A stretch of DNA of 64,000 nt from Paracamarosporium sp. OC-R06-R3 (GCA_019828545.1 JACVRA010000056.1:186001-250000); one strand, 5' to 3'; shown: positions 45,052 through 56,961, counted from the first letter of the stretch. Notes: generated from the sequence alone by a model not told the origin. Translations and numbers: made by a program.

Positions 45052-46027
45052 CTTCCTGTATCCACTGATGCAAATGCTATCCGTATAAAAGACGAGGCAA
45101 TGCCAGATCGGTTTTCGTGCTGTGAGTATATAAGTCAGAATACCGGTGGTGGTGGTCGTCAAATGTATTGAGGGCTTTTTCGGTTTTAATCTTGGTGCCC
45201 GAACAGAACCGTGCCTCAACGGGAAAGCTGTTCATCACCAATTTTGGTAACTGTGCCACAACTGTACTTGGCAGGATAGTTGTCCCGTCCCCGCTACGTG
45301 GTCGGGTCTTGAGCCAATGTTACACGACATATGCAGCAACTCGCATCATTCGACAAAACCTGGATTTAAAAATTGTGTCCGATGTAATTTGAAAAGTCAG
45401 TGGCCATAGTAAGCACATTCGTTTTGTTTCGATATATGTGAGATCACGCAGAGGGTGATCAAAANNNNNNNNNNNNNNNNNNNNNNNNNNNNNNNNNNNN
45501 NNNNNNNNNNNNNNNNNNNNNNNNNNNAAGCTCCTGCACCAAAGCTCCTGCCGTCACAATATACAATGAGTAGTGGAAATCTGTCAATTAGTTAGACTAG
45601 GGAAATATTGATGAGCATCGAGAGATATGAACACTGTAACGGCCTGTATCGATCCAGGAGCTGCTCGTGGGAGGTGCTTCGTGGTCTTAGGTGAATCGCA
45701 TCGGCTTGGGCTCGTGCCGCCATACCGAGATGTATCAGATTGTACCGTAATTAAGTGATCGATCCTTTCTGTTCGAACTTCTGTTTACTATGTGGTTTTT
45801 CTTTTCCTCTTTGCCTAACATTCGGCTTAGGCTTGAGTGCAAAAAGGGATGAGAAAGAAATGCAAAACGTTTGATTGGACCAGGGTTCGAACGTGCACGG
45901 CATCCCGGTGATACATCTGCGTGCAATTATGCCGCATATAGCTGTGCCACGTATAACTGTGCCGCATCCAACGTTCGCAACGCCCTCTCGCTGCCAAACT
46001 CCACCGTCCTGTATACTGCATCAGACC
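45052..46027. other. Intergenic stretch with 63-base assembly gap
   Basis: No gene seen. The gap of undetermined bases lies at 45465-45527. Confidence 0.5.
45465..45527. other. Assembly gap (63 N)
   Basis: Undetermined bases. Both flanks are AT-rich and carry no recognisable gene. Confidence 0.95.
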
Positions 46028-46330
46028 ATGGCATCTACTCGTCCTTTCTTCGTCATTATTCCTGGTGGCTCTCAAAACCCGACTCACCATGACTACCTGG
46101 TCCACCTCCTACAAGTGGCAGGTTATTTTACGTATTTAGCCTTTCGTCCTTCTGTCAGAGCTTTGAGAAAGGTAGTTGTTGAGGACGACACAGTCTACAT
46201 TCGAGACAGGATGATTCTACCTATCCGAGAGCACGAAGAGCATAACGCTATTCTTTTTATGTAATTGTATACCGGCGTACCTGGAAGCGCTGCTGCATTT
46301 GGTCTAGGAACGAAAGAGTGTTCCGCCTAG
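46028..46330 (+). pseudogene. Alpha/beta-hydrolase relic with premature stops
   Basis: The frame opens MASTRPFFVIIPGGSQNPTH, the typical start of a fungal alpha/beta hydrolase family (FVxxPGGSQNPxHYxxL). It continues through VEDDTVYIRDRMILPI, then hits TAA at 46262-46264. In the same frame after that stop the sequence reads LYTGVPGSAAAFGLGTKE, the expected next block (nucleophile-elbow neighbourhood of the family), until another TAG near 46330. The first stop and adjacent codons can be explained by C-to-T changes at CpA, a RIP pattern. The rest of the hydrolase is missing. Confidence 0.6.
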
Positions 46331-46699
46331 TGCAGCTGCTGCATCCAAGATGACGCAGTGTTTAGCGCATTGTGGGATACAGTAATTCTGAAGCTGTTGA
46401 TACACTAAGAGTAATCTAGGTACCTAATCGACTGATTCTCGAATGCTTGATAGCTTAAAGTTGTATTGAAAGGCTGCGTTGAAAAGCTGTCTCCATAACA
46501 CAATATATCTCCATTGCCACACTTGTTGAGAAGAGTTATGAAGTTAGATGTACAGATACGTCTTCGGCTATGTTAAAGTCCGTACTAGACTGAATTATGG
46601 ATGTGGTACATACGGGATAGATATAGTTGAAGTTAGCCATGTATACAACCCTACTCTTGGAATTCTCCAGTCAGTTCGTCCCTTCCGCTGTACTGCATC

Positions 46700-47910
46700 A
46701 CCTTCTGCACCATAGTCGTATGCCTTTCTTTTCTCGCCCTGTCTGTCGCTGTGTCTCCTTCGTTCTGTGGTCCGGCAGCACCGTTTCCCTCGTTACATTG
46801 CTTTAGATTCTTTCTCTATCGCAGCACTAGATGTAGCGGCGTGGATCTAGTGGTCGCGCTCTGCACGTTCTGGTCCCCACCTCTCTTAAGCAATAGCTTC
46901 TAGGCAGCAACATTGGTGGGCGAATCGGATACTAGGAGTAGTGAGTCGTTCGGGACTTTAGAACCATGGTATGTTGCACTGCCTGCACTTGCAACATGAG
47001 CATGCTCATCCAATAACAAATTTGAAACTCCCGCTTGGCGCAAAGGTTCCACCAACGCAAGTAATGTCTTTTCTATCGAGACATTTCTTTCATATTCAAC
47101 AAATCAGTGTCTGTTGCCGCACATTTATCGCGATCTCCAGCTCAGTCTTGCTGAACTGGCATCTGGAAAGTAAAGTTGTTGTTGCATCCACGTGCCATAG
47201 ACTCTAAGCCGAGCACAACGCTTTTATCCGCTAATTCGGCATCTAGCTTTGATCCAAGAAAATCAGATATTAGAGTATGTGTGCATTTCTTTCCAATTCA
47301 GTAACCTCCACAAGCGATTAGTTTGTTAAATCTACGGACGAGTACTTGTTGCGCTCTGCGCCTGCATCCGATAGTCTATTGAACATGTCTCGGCGCCTAA
47401 GGCGTGCAGCTAGACATATAGACGTATCTTCAGAGCGTAGGTGATCTCCACTGTCCAAGATGTTGAAGTCTGCGATCCAAACAAAATGGAAGATTGAATT
47501 GATAGAGTATTGAGGCAAAGCGTTGTTTTATTGAGTAGCTACGTTGTGGAAGCTATATACTGTACTGCCTTGATGATCTGATCACGTACCAGAGTCACGC
47601 AAGTGGCACCTGAGGTGATCCATAAGGTGGCCTATGCTTCATGGCTCATATCCGAAACCTCACACAAAAAGAAGCTCGAATGCTGCGGGTTGGTCGCACT
47701 ATATTGCAACATGCAGTGGTGTGCCATAGTAATCAGGACACCTATCCTCGAGCTCATCGATGTCGTATCCAGAAATTAGGAGCTCGCGGGTTCTGCAAAG
47801 ATCGCGGAGTACTACCACGGCGTGTAGGGCAAAGGGAGGGTGTTTCAAGAAATAGAGAACTAACTCTTCATAGTCGGGTTGGGGATGTATGTGTACTAGA
47901 CTTCGGTCAT
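46700..47910 (-). pseudogene. Decayed ankyrin-repeat gene
   Basis: Three legible pieces on the minus strand. Near 47900-47660: LLISGYDIDELEDRCPDYYG then TPLHVAI, a stop, and AAFELLF. Near 47518-47340: SICLAARLRRRDMFNRLSDA followed by GAERN. Near 46930-46830: LLLKRGGDQNVQ with STPLHLVL. TPLHxA and AARxGxxxxxxxLxxxGA are the ankyrin consensus. Several in-frame stops, mainly TAG and TAA, interrupt the pieces. Fungal ankyrin genes are often linked with HET or NLR systems; here only debris remains. Confidence 0.5.
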
Positions 47911-48861
47911 TGAAGAGATCTTAGCCCTTGCGATGACACAATTTCGAAGATTCTTTGGTGGGATGTGATAGTATAACAATGGTGTACCGCGTCTTGTTGA
48001 ACGGGAGCTCTGATACCCTGCTAGGCTGCATGGCTGCGCTTTGATCAGGTGACCACATCATAACTTGCGATGGAAAATGAACGGTCCACAAGAAAACTCT
48101 AGTATGTGCGGAGAAGTCACACTTTATTCAGCCACATATTTACTTTTTCGTTGTGAGTCAAATTGAAATATGCCAAAGTATAAGTTCAACAAATACAAAT
48201 CAGCATACCATGCTCTGGATGTCGTTCTATAATATGGGACCGGCAATAAACTATTTCAAGTATGATTTGCTGGAGTGAGGCGCGCTAAAATATAAAGACA
48301 TAATCCTTGTAGCTTAGGCAGCCACTAGAGTATGATTACCAGGCACGGGAGTATATGAAACGCCATTAGCTGAATTTCTCGGATTTTCTAGGTTACGAGT
48401 GTTTCTGGGATTTTTGTTCTCAAGTTAAAACACAAAGGTTGAAGGGAAGATCTCGCAAGGAAATCCATTATCGAGTCAAAGATACACGATGTACCTCCAC
48501 CTTGCTAAACGCTTTCGTTCGCAATCAAGTGTTATCCAGTGTCGCAACAATATATAATCATAGAAGTGCTAACTATGGTATACACACTGATGATCACAAA
48601 CAGGCCCCTTGGTAGTGAGTTCTAAAGTATAAATCTTCAATCTCACTGCTTCGTGGTACAACTCAGACTGAACGAATGCTCGAATGAAAGAAAACGTGAT
48701 GTACAAGGATTCTAGAGAACTAAAGGCTCGAAAGCGATCGTTTATTGATTTCCTGCTATGCACAGCTTGATCGCGGTGAGCAATAGACATATTTCTCACA
48801 GATGCTTCCTATAGAACCAATAATTCAAGAGCTCCTCATGTTTCAACCTGCTTCTTTGACT
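47911..48861. other. AT-rich intergenic stretch
   Basis: No gene or repeat recognised. Confidence 0.45.
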
Positions 48862-49815
48862 TTAGGTAAAGGTATACTGGTTGATTTTGATATCAGCAAC
48901 CGTCCAGGTCTTCCCGCCATCTGCAGTGACCAGGTTGCCTGAAGCACCGTTGAGACCAAGAGTGTTCTTGTAGTTCGGGTCAGCTGTGTTCATGATGATC
49001 GTTGTGTTGAGGTAGTGGTGCTCAGGGACTGTTCCACAGTTTGCTTGTTGGCATTCCATCGCTATCGTTGGGCCTTGTCAGCGACATGTTTGCAAGGAAA
49101 TATGCTTTGTCAATTCAACTAACCTGTGCCCCAACCTGCGCCATGACCACTCTCTGCACAAAGTCAGAATTCGTATCAAAGTCTTAATGGAGTATCATAC
49201 TCGTAGACAGGGTTGAAACTTTGACGCCGTTCACAGACACTGTTTGGTCGAAGTTGGCCGTCGCATCGTTATATTTGTCTGTCAAGGACTAAGCATTCTA
49301 ATGTCGTTCTGATGGTGGCATTCGAAGGAGCTTACAGTCATATGTGACTTTATCGCCAGGGTTCGCACGGTACGGAGTGCCATCATGCTGGTTACCTATA
49401 TATGGCTAAGAATCGCAAGCGCTCTGTTTTGAGGGCACAGAGAACTATACCATCATATGTACTGGCCACAACGCACCACTTGACGTCAGACGCAACAAAA
49501 TTGCATGGAGATCTGTTGGTATCAAGTTCAATCCAAAGCGATCGTTACAACGATACGACCTTACCCAATACCAACGGTGGAGATAGCAAGGCCTTGTACA
49601 AGATGACCATCGGCTCCAGAATCGAATTTGGTGCCCATGCCTGGCCACAGGCCAAGATTTCCGTTATGCGGACTGTTGAGAGCCGGCAAGACGAGGGTCG
49701 TAGTGGCCTGCCGGATCCAAGAGTTGGTGGCGACTGCACCGGTTGAGAAATAGTATCCAAAGCTGAAGTATTGAGCCGAGGCTGCTGGAAGCAGGGTAAG
49801 ACAGAGAAACTTCAT
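48862..49815 (-). CDS. Secreted protein of 226 residues, unknown family
   Basis: Six exons on the minus strand: 49815-49565, 49512-49451, 49395-49336, 49278-49201, 49153-49124 and 49061-48862, all with GT-AG ends and consistent phase. A signal peptide (MKFLCLTLLPAASA) is followed by NSWIRQATTTLVLPAL, a GLWPGMGTKFDSGAD block, cysteine-containing KWCVVASTY, the YKYNDATANFDQTVSVNG core, SGHGAGWGT, and a C-terminal AMECQQANC, TVPEHHYLNTTII and DGGKTWTVADIKI. It is beta-rich and looks like a concanavalin-A-type extracellular fold, perhaps carbohydrate-active, but I cannot name the family. Six exons within under 1 kb is dense. It is intact despite sitting in decayed DNA, which suggests selection. 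Confidence 0.7.
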
Positions 49816-52597
49816 GCTGTTGATGATGATGCGGGAATCACAAATGTCGATTATGAGTAGAAAAAAGACAGAGAGACTATCTGAAAATATCTAGATTTTA
49901 AATACGAGGTCTGAGAAGAATATCGAATGCGCTTGGAGCCCCATTGGAGGATATCGAGGAACACCATCACGTTCAAGTGCAACATCATCGCAGCGCCCAT
50001 CACCCCATACGTTTGTTTTGCTTATATACAACAAGGGTTCCTCTAGGTGGGGAAATGAGCATGAACTAGCGGCTTAATATAAAGTGGAATTGTTCCGGTG
50101 GTAACTTCCTAGTTTCGCTTAATGTCACTCTACGACCAACCAAACCAGGAAAATGGAGGTTTCATGCAACGCACGACTGGGTTTCATAGGTGATCGGAGT
50201 ATTCCCAAAATTTTCCACCTTAGGTCAGCCAGCATAGTGCAATGGCCGAAACGACGCTAACAAAGCTTGACATACTTTGTTGAAACCCCAATCTAATCCT
50301 TCTGTTCAACCATCAAAACCCAACAATGAGAAATCAGCCTGAGGTAAGAAAATGTTCCGGGACTAATCTTCTCATCAATGAGAAAAGTATAACCCGGCAT
50401 TGCAGCAGGGTTTAGGTATCCTGGCTAGATAACCCCTTCCTTTTTTGTAAGCACGGTATGAGCATCCTCCTACCGAACAAGACGGAGCAAGTGGGGTTGT
50501 GGTCCACCCTGGGCGCGTATGACCGTGGTCCCTTCATAGCTTCCCCCTGCATGTCTAATGCCTACTGTTGGGGCTATATAAGAAGATTACAAAACTTGCA
50601 ATCTATCTCGTTGATCCTTATATGCTTTTTCTCGTATAAACAAGCATCTTAGTACCCTCTGGCGCAGGAGTAATGGCAATTGGTGCTCGGAAGCCTGCAT
50701 CCGACAATTTGAGGGCGCACGGTATTTCATTAACCAGCAACCGCTTTGCTACCTCGAGGGCCATCAACAACGTGCCAGAAGCAGGTTACAGGTTTGGTGC
50801 GTCACATCCCCTGAATTAAGGCATGTCATTCTCTCCGATATTGAATTTTCATTGTTTATTCAGCGCGTTGGGCTCGCTTATAATGGTTCCAAGAAGGCCA
50901 TGATTATCGTGTTTCCGGAACCGGAAGCTGTTGTTCAGGTGCGACTCTGCCCGCTGCAGAACTGTGTGATCAAAGGGATACCATGACGCATTGAAAAATA
51001 AACGGAAGGCCTTTGGTGGATGGGTAGTGAGACTAATTGATATGGCTCACATTGTCCCCTCTAGAAGAGAATGGCAGTACAGATCTCAGGCGACTACAAA
51101 ATAGCTCGACAGTCGATTCATCGAGGATAAAGGCGGGTGTGTAGATGACTTCACTATAGGGCGTGTGTGACACCAGTGTCTCCTCAATTGGGGTTTCAAG
51201 GGCCGCACGTGACCCAATGTCTAGCCATACGTCCCATGGTTGCGATTTCTCGGTACCACTTCAACCATCCAAGCGTGACGGTGTTGGCCCTCACGATGTT
51301 TTGGTAATCCTAGTCAATGGAACTACCAAATGATACTAGAGGAATAGTAATCGCGCAAATCAGCAAAAGCTGATTTCATGGTTTATTATAGCCATACGTG
51401 AGTTTGAAGTCCCAACCTAATACTAGTTTGTGATTCATTATTACTATCCACACATTACATGTGAGGGTGCTAGAAGCTTATAGCGCGCACAAATTCGACA
51501 GAAGTGGTCATATTATGGAATTATTCAGCCCCAGTGCCTACGTTGGAGATGGTCAACAATTGTGTACGTCAGCCAAGGTACCATGACAAGTCTCCTGGTC
51601 GTATAAACTTATAAGCGATCTACAGGCTCGATTTGTCCGAGGTGAAATAGGTATGTGTCCGCAGTGCGGGGTATTTGAGGTGAGTGGGACGCTCAATTGA
51701 GTATAGCTTTCTGACAAATACACTGCGGCCTCGGATATGATTATTTTGTAAGAAGGCAAACAAGAAACCATTAAATCAGCTGTCGCCGATTCGTCGATTA
51801 TTAGTCAATTTTGTTTCGTCCAAAGTCAGTTGGCTAGGACTATCATAGTTTCGTGATGGGTCAACAGCGTCAATGTAGGAAGGGAGGGGGAGTATGATTG
51901 AAAGAAGGATGAGTAGTGCAGCAAAAAGAGGTCAGTAAAGCGGTAGGCGGATAGGTTGCGGAGCAGGGACCACTATAGGGGAAAGAAATATATAGGGGAG
52001 AACAAGGACACATACACGGAAAGAACAGGGACAACAGACGATTTTACGATAGCTTTCGAATAGGATTAATCTCTGCTCTATACAGGATTCTCCCAATACT
52101 TCCCCGTAGCAGCCTAAGTACACAACATGATCAACAAAAATATCGAGCTCAAGCTCCAATTCAAAGCCAAACACATTCAAGGGGTATTGATACAGCTAGT
52201 CTTTGAGATTCAGCCTTAATTTCATAGCCGACTAGGGCGAAAATTCTGCCATCCTAGTGACGACCTCACCACGAGAGGAACAAGTGCCTGCTATAAGGTA
52301 GTACCCCATCGTTTCGCTACTCTAGTTTCGCTTGACGGTGATTAAATGAGAGGGTTTAGCATAAGGTATTTCGATGGACCTAATTTCCATTCTTGAGGAG
52401 CGTTTTGATCAGATGGCTGGCGGTGCCCTTCGTGCGTCCATCCCCAATACGTGGTCCTTAGATTTGATGTATTAGCTACTACAGCTCACCGAATATCGTT
52501 TTCCGTAAGGGCTAACTTCGGTTAGGCCTACTTTTGCCCGGTGCTTAACCGATCATGTCTCTCTGGCTCCTCAATGGCGCAAGTAAAATCGTAGGAG
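49816..52597. other. Gene-poor AT-rich region
   Basis: About 2.8 kb without a supported gene. It contains copy 2 of a dispersed repeat near 51260-51390. The 64-residue frame at 50458 and 82-residue frame at 51932 carry no recognisable motif. Confidence 0.5.
51258..51390 (+). repeat. Copy 2 of a diverged dispersed repeat
   Basis: Same orientation as the stretch near 6745-6880 and aligned with it by eye over about 130 bp with substitutions and small indels. See copy 1 for the shared words. Confidence 0.6.
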
Positions 52598-54240
52598 CTA
52601 TAATTTCGCCACAGGTAGTTCATCCTCCTTCACAAATTCTTCTGGATCCATGAGCTTGTCATGCTGCCACGCAAGGCTGACAACCCTCCTGGTATCAGTG
52701 CTGAAGGAAAAGATGTGGAATTGCGGGAACGGCGCGAACCACATCCCGCGATCGACCAGTTCGTGCTCCCGGTTTGCGGGCCAGTAAAACATGTCGCCAT
52801 CATAATACTGTACGTTGTACGTCGTGATGGGCATGCCTTGTATCGATGCACGTAAGCCTGTAAGTTGGGCGGTGATAACAATCTTAAAGTTGTGCGCTGC
52901 ATTCCAATACGAGCTAGCATAGGTGGGACGCGAATGCGTTGGTGGGTCTTCAGTCTTGCAATTTTCGAGAAAGGCTACTAGCTGTTCGAAACCTTCGAGT
53001 TGTGCATTGGCGATGGTGCGAGATAGACGGAGCATGTCGGGTGGTGATACGGGTGGCTGTCCGTTGAGTAAAACAGACAGTAACAGTTGTGCACTGGAAT
53101 CAGCTGCATCCATGCCGGGCGTTGCGTTAGTGAGCACCACCACACCGCTTTGTGTCCATGGAACAAGATACATGCACCAACAAATCCGGGTGTAGTGGCA
53201 CTATGATGGAAAATCTCTTCCTGTATCAGCCCTCGTCCATTTCCCGCCACACCAAATATAGGCATTTGCTCCTTGGGAAGAACCAAGTTCAGACTGGCGC
53301 AGCTGAGATTCCCTGGGAGTTTTGTGCGGTAAAGTCCCAGACAGTATGCCTGTTTTTCGAGAGTCGAGCCAGGAAGGTGTATATGAGGAGTGAATATGTC
53401 CTGAAGTTGGGTGAATGGTGAGCCTGGAGTTGTGTTTGTTTGGTTCTTCGTCTGATAATCGTATGCCTTGAGAAGAGCAATGTATAACTTGAGCTGGTCC
53501 CGTATACTCGACTTGCCGCCTCCTCCAACGCCCAGTCCTGATGGTGAATCAAACAGGCTTATGCTGATTTTGCTAGTAGTTCCATCGTTCCTGTTTGCAT
53601 GTGGTTTAACAATGTTTGTACCTGTTGGTGTGTCAAATGTTGCGGAATGAAGCTCCAATGGCTCGAATATAGTCTCGCGCACGAAGTCTCCGGACAACTT
53701 CCCTGTGACCTTCTCCATGATAATTTGCAGCAAGCAAAAGTTCCATTGCGAGTAGGCAAAGCTCGAGCGAAACTTTCTCACTGCGGGGAGATGTCTCACG
53801 AGTCTCACGAATTCGCTCTTGGGTGTTAATTGCTCTCCGTTTTGTTGACCCCAATGAACACTCGACATGGGCAGACCAGTGCGGTTTGAAATAAGGTCTC
53901 GAATAGTGGCATTGACACCGACGTCGTCTGTACGCTCGTAGAACTCGGGGAAGTAGTTGCGAATCGGCACATCCCATTCTAAAACGCCATCTGTGACGAG
54001 TCTTGCAACGGCAGAAGCTGTCACACTCTTGAATGTCGAAGCTACGTGGTATATAAACTCATCGTTGGGTGGATCGGACCTGCCGATATCTCGTTGGCCA
54101 AAATGCTGCATGTAAAGGATGCGGCCGTGGTGGAAAACTCCTAACGATAGGCCAGGGGCGCCGCTGATGCGCAGCAGCTCTGCGATGGTTTCCAAGTCCT
54201 GCTGTAGGTGAGCCACGAGCTCTTCTGCGTATGACGCCAT
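52598..54240 (-). CDS. Serine beta-lactamase-like hydrolase, frameshifted
   Basis: Class C beta-lactamase/esterase-like protein. The first frame starts MASYAEELVAHLQQDLETIA at 54240 and holds the catalytic S-x-x-K as STFK at residues 68-71, a Y-x-x motif YSQWN at about 163 (YSN is usual, so the Asn is replaced by Gln) and a late HSATTPGF. Just after TTPGFVG, at about 53165-53175, the reading frame must shift by one base. The other frame then continues naturally as MYLVPWTQSGVVVLTNATPG to the stop at 52598, with the C-terminal lipocalin-like part of fungal members. No GT-AG intron fits the phases, so this is a real frameshift or a sequencing error. In fungal metabolite loci such enzymes act as hydrolases, thioesterases or acyltransferases. 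It is divergent from the P450 at 54454. Confidence 0.75.
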
Positions 54241-54453
54241 GAATGAATGCAAAGACCAAGGATTCGAAATGAGAAGTTCGAATGAGAGTGTCGGCGGGGA
54301 CTGTGCCACCTGCGGCGTATGCAGTACGGTATCCCACGGAGCACGCACACACCCCTGCTAGTTCTCACCGACATTATAAAGCCAGACACTGCTATCGCGC
54401 CACTTCCGAATGTGCCTGCGCCAGCAAGACCACAATTCGAATAGAAATCCTAC
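54241..54453. promoter_or_regulatory. Bidirectional promoter between hydrolase and P450
   Basis: 213 bp separate the two divergent start codons. Such a short shared region suggests joint regulation. No specific motif is called. Confidence 0.45.
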
Positions 54454-56070
54454 ATGTTGATTTGTCAGCTGAATCTGGTCGTGATGGGATTCTACACACT
54501 CCTCCTTGTTCTTCCCATATGCTATGTCGTATCAGCCACCATTTATAATCTCTTTTTCCATCCACTCGCCAAAACGCCTGGACCGCTTCTCGCACGTGTC
54601 TCGGTGATCCCCTCCTTCTACCACGCCTGCAAGGGCGACCGTCACATCTGGATTTGGCAGAACTTCCAGGTATATGGGGACACCTTCCGAGCTTCACCAA
54701 CCACAGTCTTGTTTAATTCGACGCGCGCCTTTACCGACATTCACGGATATCGTGCTAATATCACTCGAAGTGGTTTCTACAAAGCATGGAAGCGCAACAA
54801 GCATGATATCTCTACTATCACCTCTACAGACCCAGTTATACACGCGAAGAAGAAGAAGACGTTGAGTCTCGCCTTCACTGAGCAGTCTCTTAAGGCTGCT
54901 GATCCGCTCATGGCTTCCCATATTGACCGCTGGATTGAGCTGCTTACTGGAGATGTTGACCAAAATTTATCCGAGGGATGGTCGTCTGCGCGAGATATGG
55001 CTAAATGGGTTGACTTCCTCGTGTTCGACATCTTGGGAGATTTGTGTTTTGGTCAGAGTTTCAACACCAAGGAACCAGGCGACAACAAGCTCAAAATGAT
55101 TCCTCACCTCATCATGAAGCAGGTGCGGGTTGGATATATACTCTCAAAGTCTGGGCTTCTCAATCTGCTACTGTATCTCCAGCCACGTGGTCTTATATCT
55201 TTTCAAGAGCGCCTTCGTCGCATTGAGGTCAAGGAATACAACGCATTCGTTGAGAGCTGTGTTGACAGTCGCATCGCTGCGCACAAGAGGGGAGAAAAGA
55301 GTTCGCGACGCGACATGCTTCACTTCCTCCTGAACGCTATTGATCCTGAGACTGGAGCTCCAGCATTTACGGATCGCAATTCTCTGCTGGCCGAAGCGCG
55401 TCTCCTTGTTCTGACTGGCACTAACACTTCAGCTGCGACACTTTGCGGACTGTTCTTTTACCTCGCCCATAATCCATGTGTGCTTGCGAAGCTCACTACT
55501 GAGATCCGATCGACATTTGTATCCGCGGAAGAGATTATGCTTGGCCCAAAGCTGAGCAGATGCCAATATCTCCGCGCCTGTGTCGATGAAGCGCTTCGTA
55601 TCGCACCGCCCGCTCCTGGTGAGCTACCCTGCGAAGTACTCCCTGGTGGGGCGGAGATTGCAGGACGTTTCTATTCTGCTGGTACTTTAGTAGGTTGTTC
55701 GGCGTGGTCTATGGGTCGCGATGAGGCAGTGTACGGTGATGCATATACGTACCGACCGGAGCGCTGGATCCCGTCTACACATCCCGATACTTTGAACAAC
55801 GAGGAGCAGGTGCGGAATTTGAAGAAAAACTTTCATCCGTTCTCTATTGGTTCTGGTGACTGTGCGGGCCGGAATGTAGCCATGCTTGAGCTTTTGCTTG
55901 TGTGTGCTCGAACCGTGTGGAAAACTGACTTTCGAATTGCTCCAGGGTGCAGTGATGGTGAGGGGCGGCCAGAACTAGGATGGGGCCAACGAAATCGGTC
56001 GGAGTATATGGTGAAGGACTCATTCCTTTGTTTGAAAGAAGGGCCTATTCTTCAGTTTAGACCAAGGTAG
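54454..56070 (+). CDS. Cytochrome P450 monooxygenase, locus B
   Basis: A single exon of 538 residues, intact. An N-terminal membrane anchor (about residues 11-30, MGFYTLLLVLPICYVVSATI) is followed by the Pro-rich hinge HPLAKTPGPLLARVS. The I-helix reads LLVLTGTNTSAATLCG, where TGTNT replaces the usual AGxDT. The ExxR motif is DEALR. YRPERW precedes the heme-binding loop FHPFSIGSGDCAGRNVAMLE, with the axial Cys at about residue 470. It is ER-bound and needs a reductase. Lack of introns is unusual among its neighbours. The ATG at 54487 (MGFYTLLL) is an alternative start giving a tidier anchor. Proximity to precursor B suggests hydroxylation or other oxidation of that peptide or of another metabolite; substrate unknown. 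Confidence 0.9.
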   Translation: MLICQLNLVVMGFYTLLLVLPICYVVSATIYNLFFHPLAKTPGPLLARVSVIPSFYHACKGDRHIWIWQNFQVYGDTFRASPTTVLFNSTRAFTDIHGYRANITRSGFYKAWKRNKHDISTITSTDPVIHAKKKKTLSLAFTEQSLKAADPLMASHIDRWIELLTGDVDQNLSEGWSSARDMAKWVDFLVFDILGDLCFGQSFNTKEPGDNKLKMIPHLIMKQVRVGYILSKSGLLNLLLYLQPRGLISFQERLRRIEVKEYNAFVESCVDSRIAAHKRGEKSSRRDMLHFLLNAIDPETGAPAFTDRNSLLAEARLLVLTGTNTSAATLCGLFFYLAHNPCVLAKLTTEIRSTFVSAEEIMLGPKLSRCQYLRACVDEALRIAPPAPGELPCEVLPGGAEIAGRFYSAGTLVGCSAWSMGRDEAVYGDAYTYRPERWIPSTHPDTLNNEEQVRNLKKNFHPFSIGSGDCAGRNVAMLELLLVCARTVWKTDFRIAPGCSDGEGRPELGWGQRNRSEYMVKDSFLCLKEGPILQFRPR

Positions 56071-56649
56071 TGGAGAAGGACGCGGTCAACATTACAAGCA
56101 ATTTCTTGTTCACGACTGCCAAAGAAGGCTGATCATTACTATGCGATTGTATGACACGAGTCTTAGCAAGAATGAGGTTCAGAGGCTTAAGATCTGTCAG
56201 CTTCTGAATCACCTCAACGACATTGTTTAAATAAATGATTCAGGGAAACCTTTAGGTTTTGCCATCTGACGGCCTTTATCCAACTACATACTTAGCGAAG
56301 AATCTCAAATGGGTGTCCTTTGCCTTCTTCCACGCTGGTGTACCTTCAGCAGGCTTGTATCTAGTACAGAGGATCAGTAGGAGAGCTTGTCGAAGAGGCA
56401 TTTCACTCACCCTCTAACTTGAGGCTTACTACATCTGCATAACACTGCCGTGTAAAACACATCTTGAACTTGATTCTTACGTCGAGCCTGTTCATGTGTT
56501 AATTAGCTGAGCTAACTTGGGACAGTGACATTCCGACATCTCTTCATAAAAACAAAGATCATTCCCGCTTTTGCACGACTACCTTGGATGCTTGTTATCA
56601 TTTGATTGAAGTCTTGTAAGCTCCATCCAGTGTTCTCGCCAATCAGACA
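56071..56649. other. Intergenic stretch with possible exon remnants
   Basis: On the minus strand, 56360-56273 reads YKPAEGTPAWKKAKDTHLRF and ends FAKYVVG-stop, preceded by a good GTGAGT...CTAG intron and an exon-like piece ending CYADVVSLKLE (about 56490-56410). I cannot find a start or name a family, so this is left as possible C-terminal exons of an unknown or broken gene. Confidence 0.35.
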
Positions 56650-56961
56650 GTGAGTCCATTAATGCGTGGCAAATTGCTCCCCCTAGACTATGGTATTGAT
56701 CATGATCTCAAGACATCCGAAATGGCTTTCGTTCAATCAATTTTCCATCCGAACCTTCGACTAGATTTCCAGGTGAAAAAAGATACAGTGTCCGACTATG
56801 AGCTTGCTAAGGCGTGCCGTATGCCGGGACCGATGCTGAGAAGAATCGTGCGAGGTGCTATGGCGACTCACGTGTTTCGTGAAAGGACGGTGACAATGTC
56901 CATACGCCTGCTTCTAAATTCCTTGCTGCGTGTCAATTCATGCGAAAATAGATTGAAATGA
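56650..56961 (+). pseudogene. O-methyltransferase N-terminal relic
   Basis: The frame contains YELAKACRMPGPMLRRIVRG followed by AMATHVFRER. That corresponds to the winged-helix dimerisation part of fungal polyketide-type O-methyltransferases (typically ...L(M/I)RHAMTxHxFxEP). It ends after LLLNSLLR with no SAM-binding domain downstream. It is a truncated copy, distinct in sequence from the intact O-methyltransferase at 61992. Confidence 0.45.

Noticed and set aside
45880..45960. Possible tRNA around a GGTTCGAAC word
   Set aside because: The bases flanking the loop do not pair into a T-arm and no acceptor stem was found.
54390..54700. Minus-strand frames opposite the P450 N-terminus
   Set aside because: Antisense shadows of a clearly coding P450 exon.
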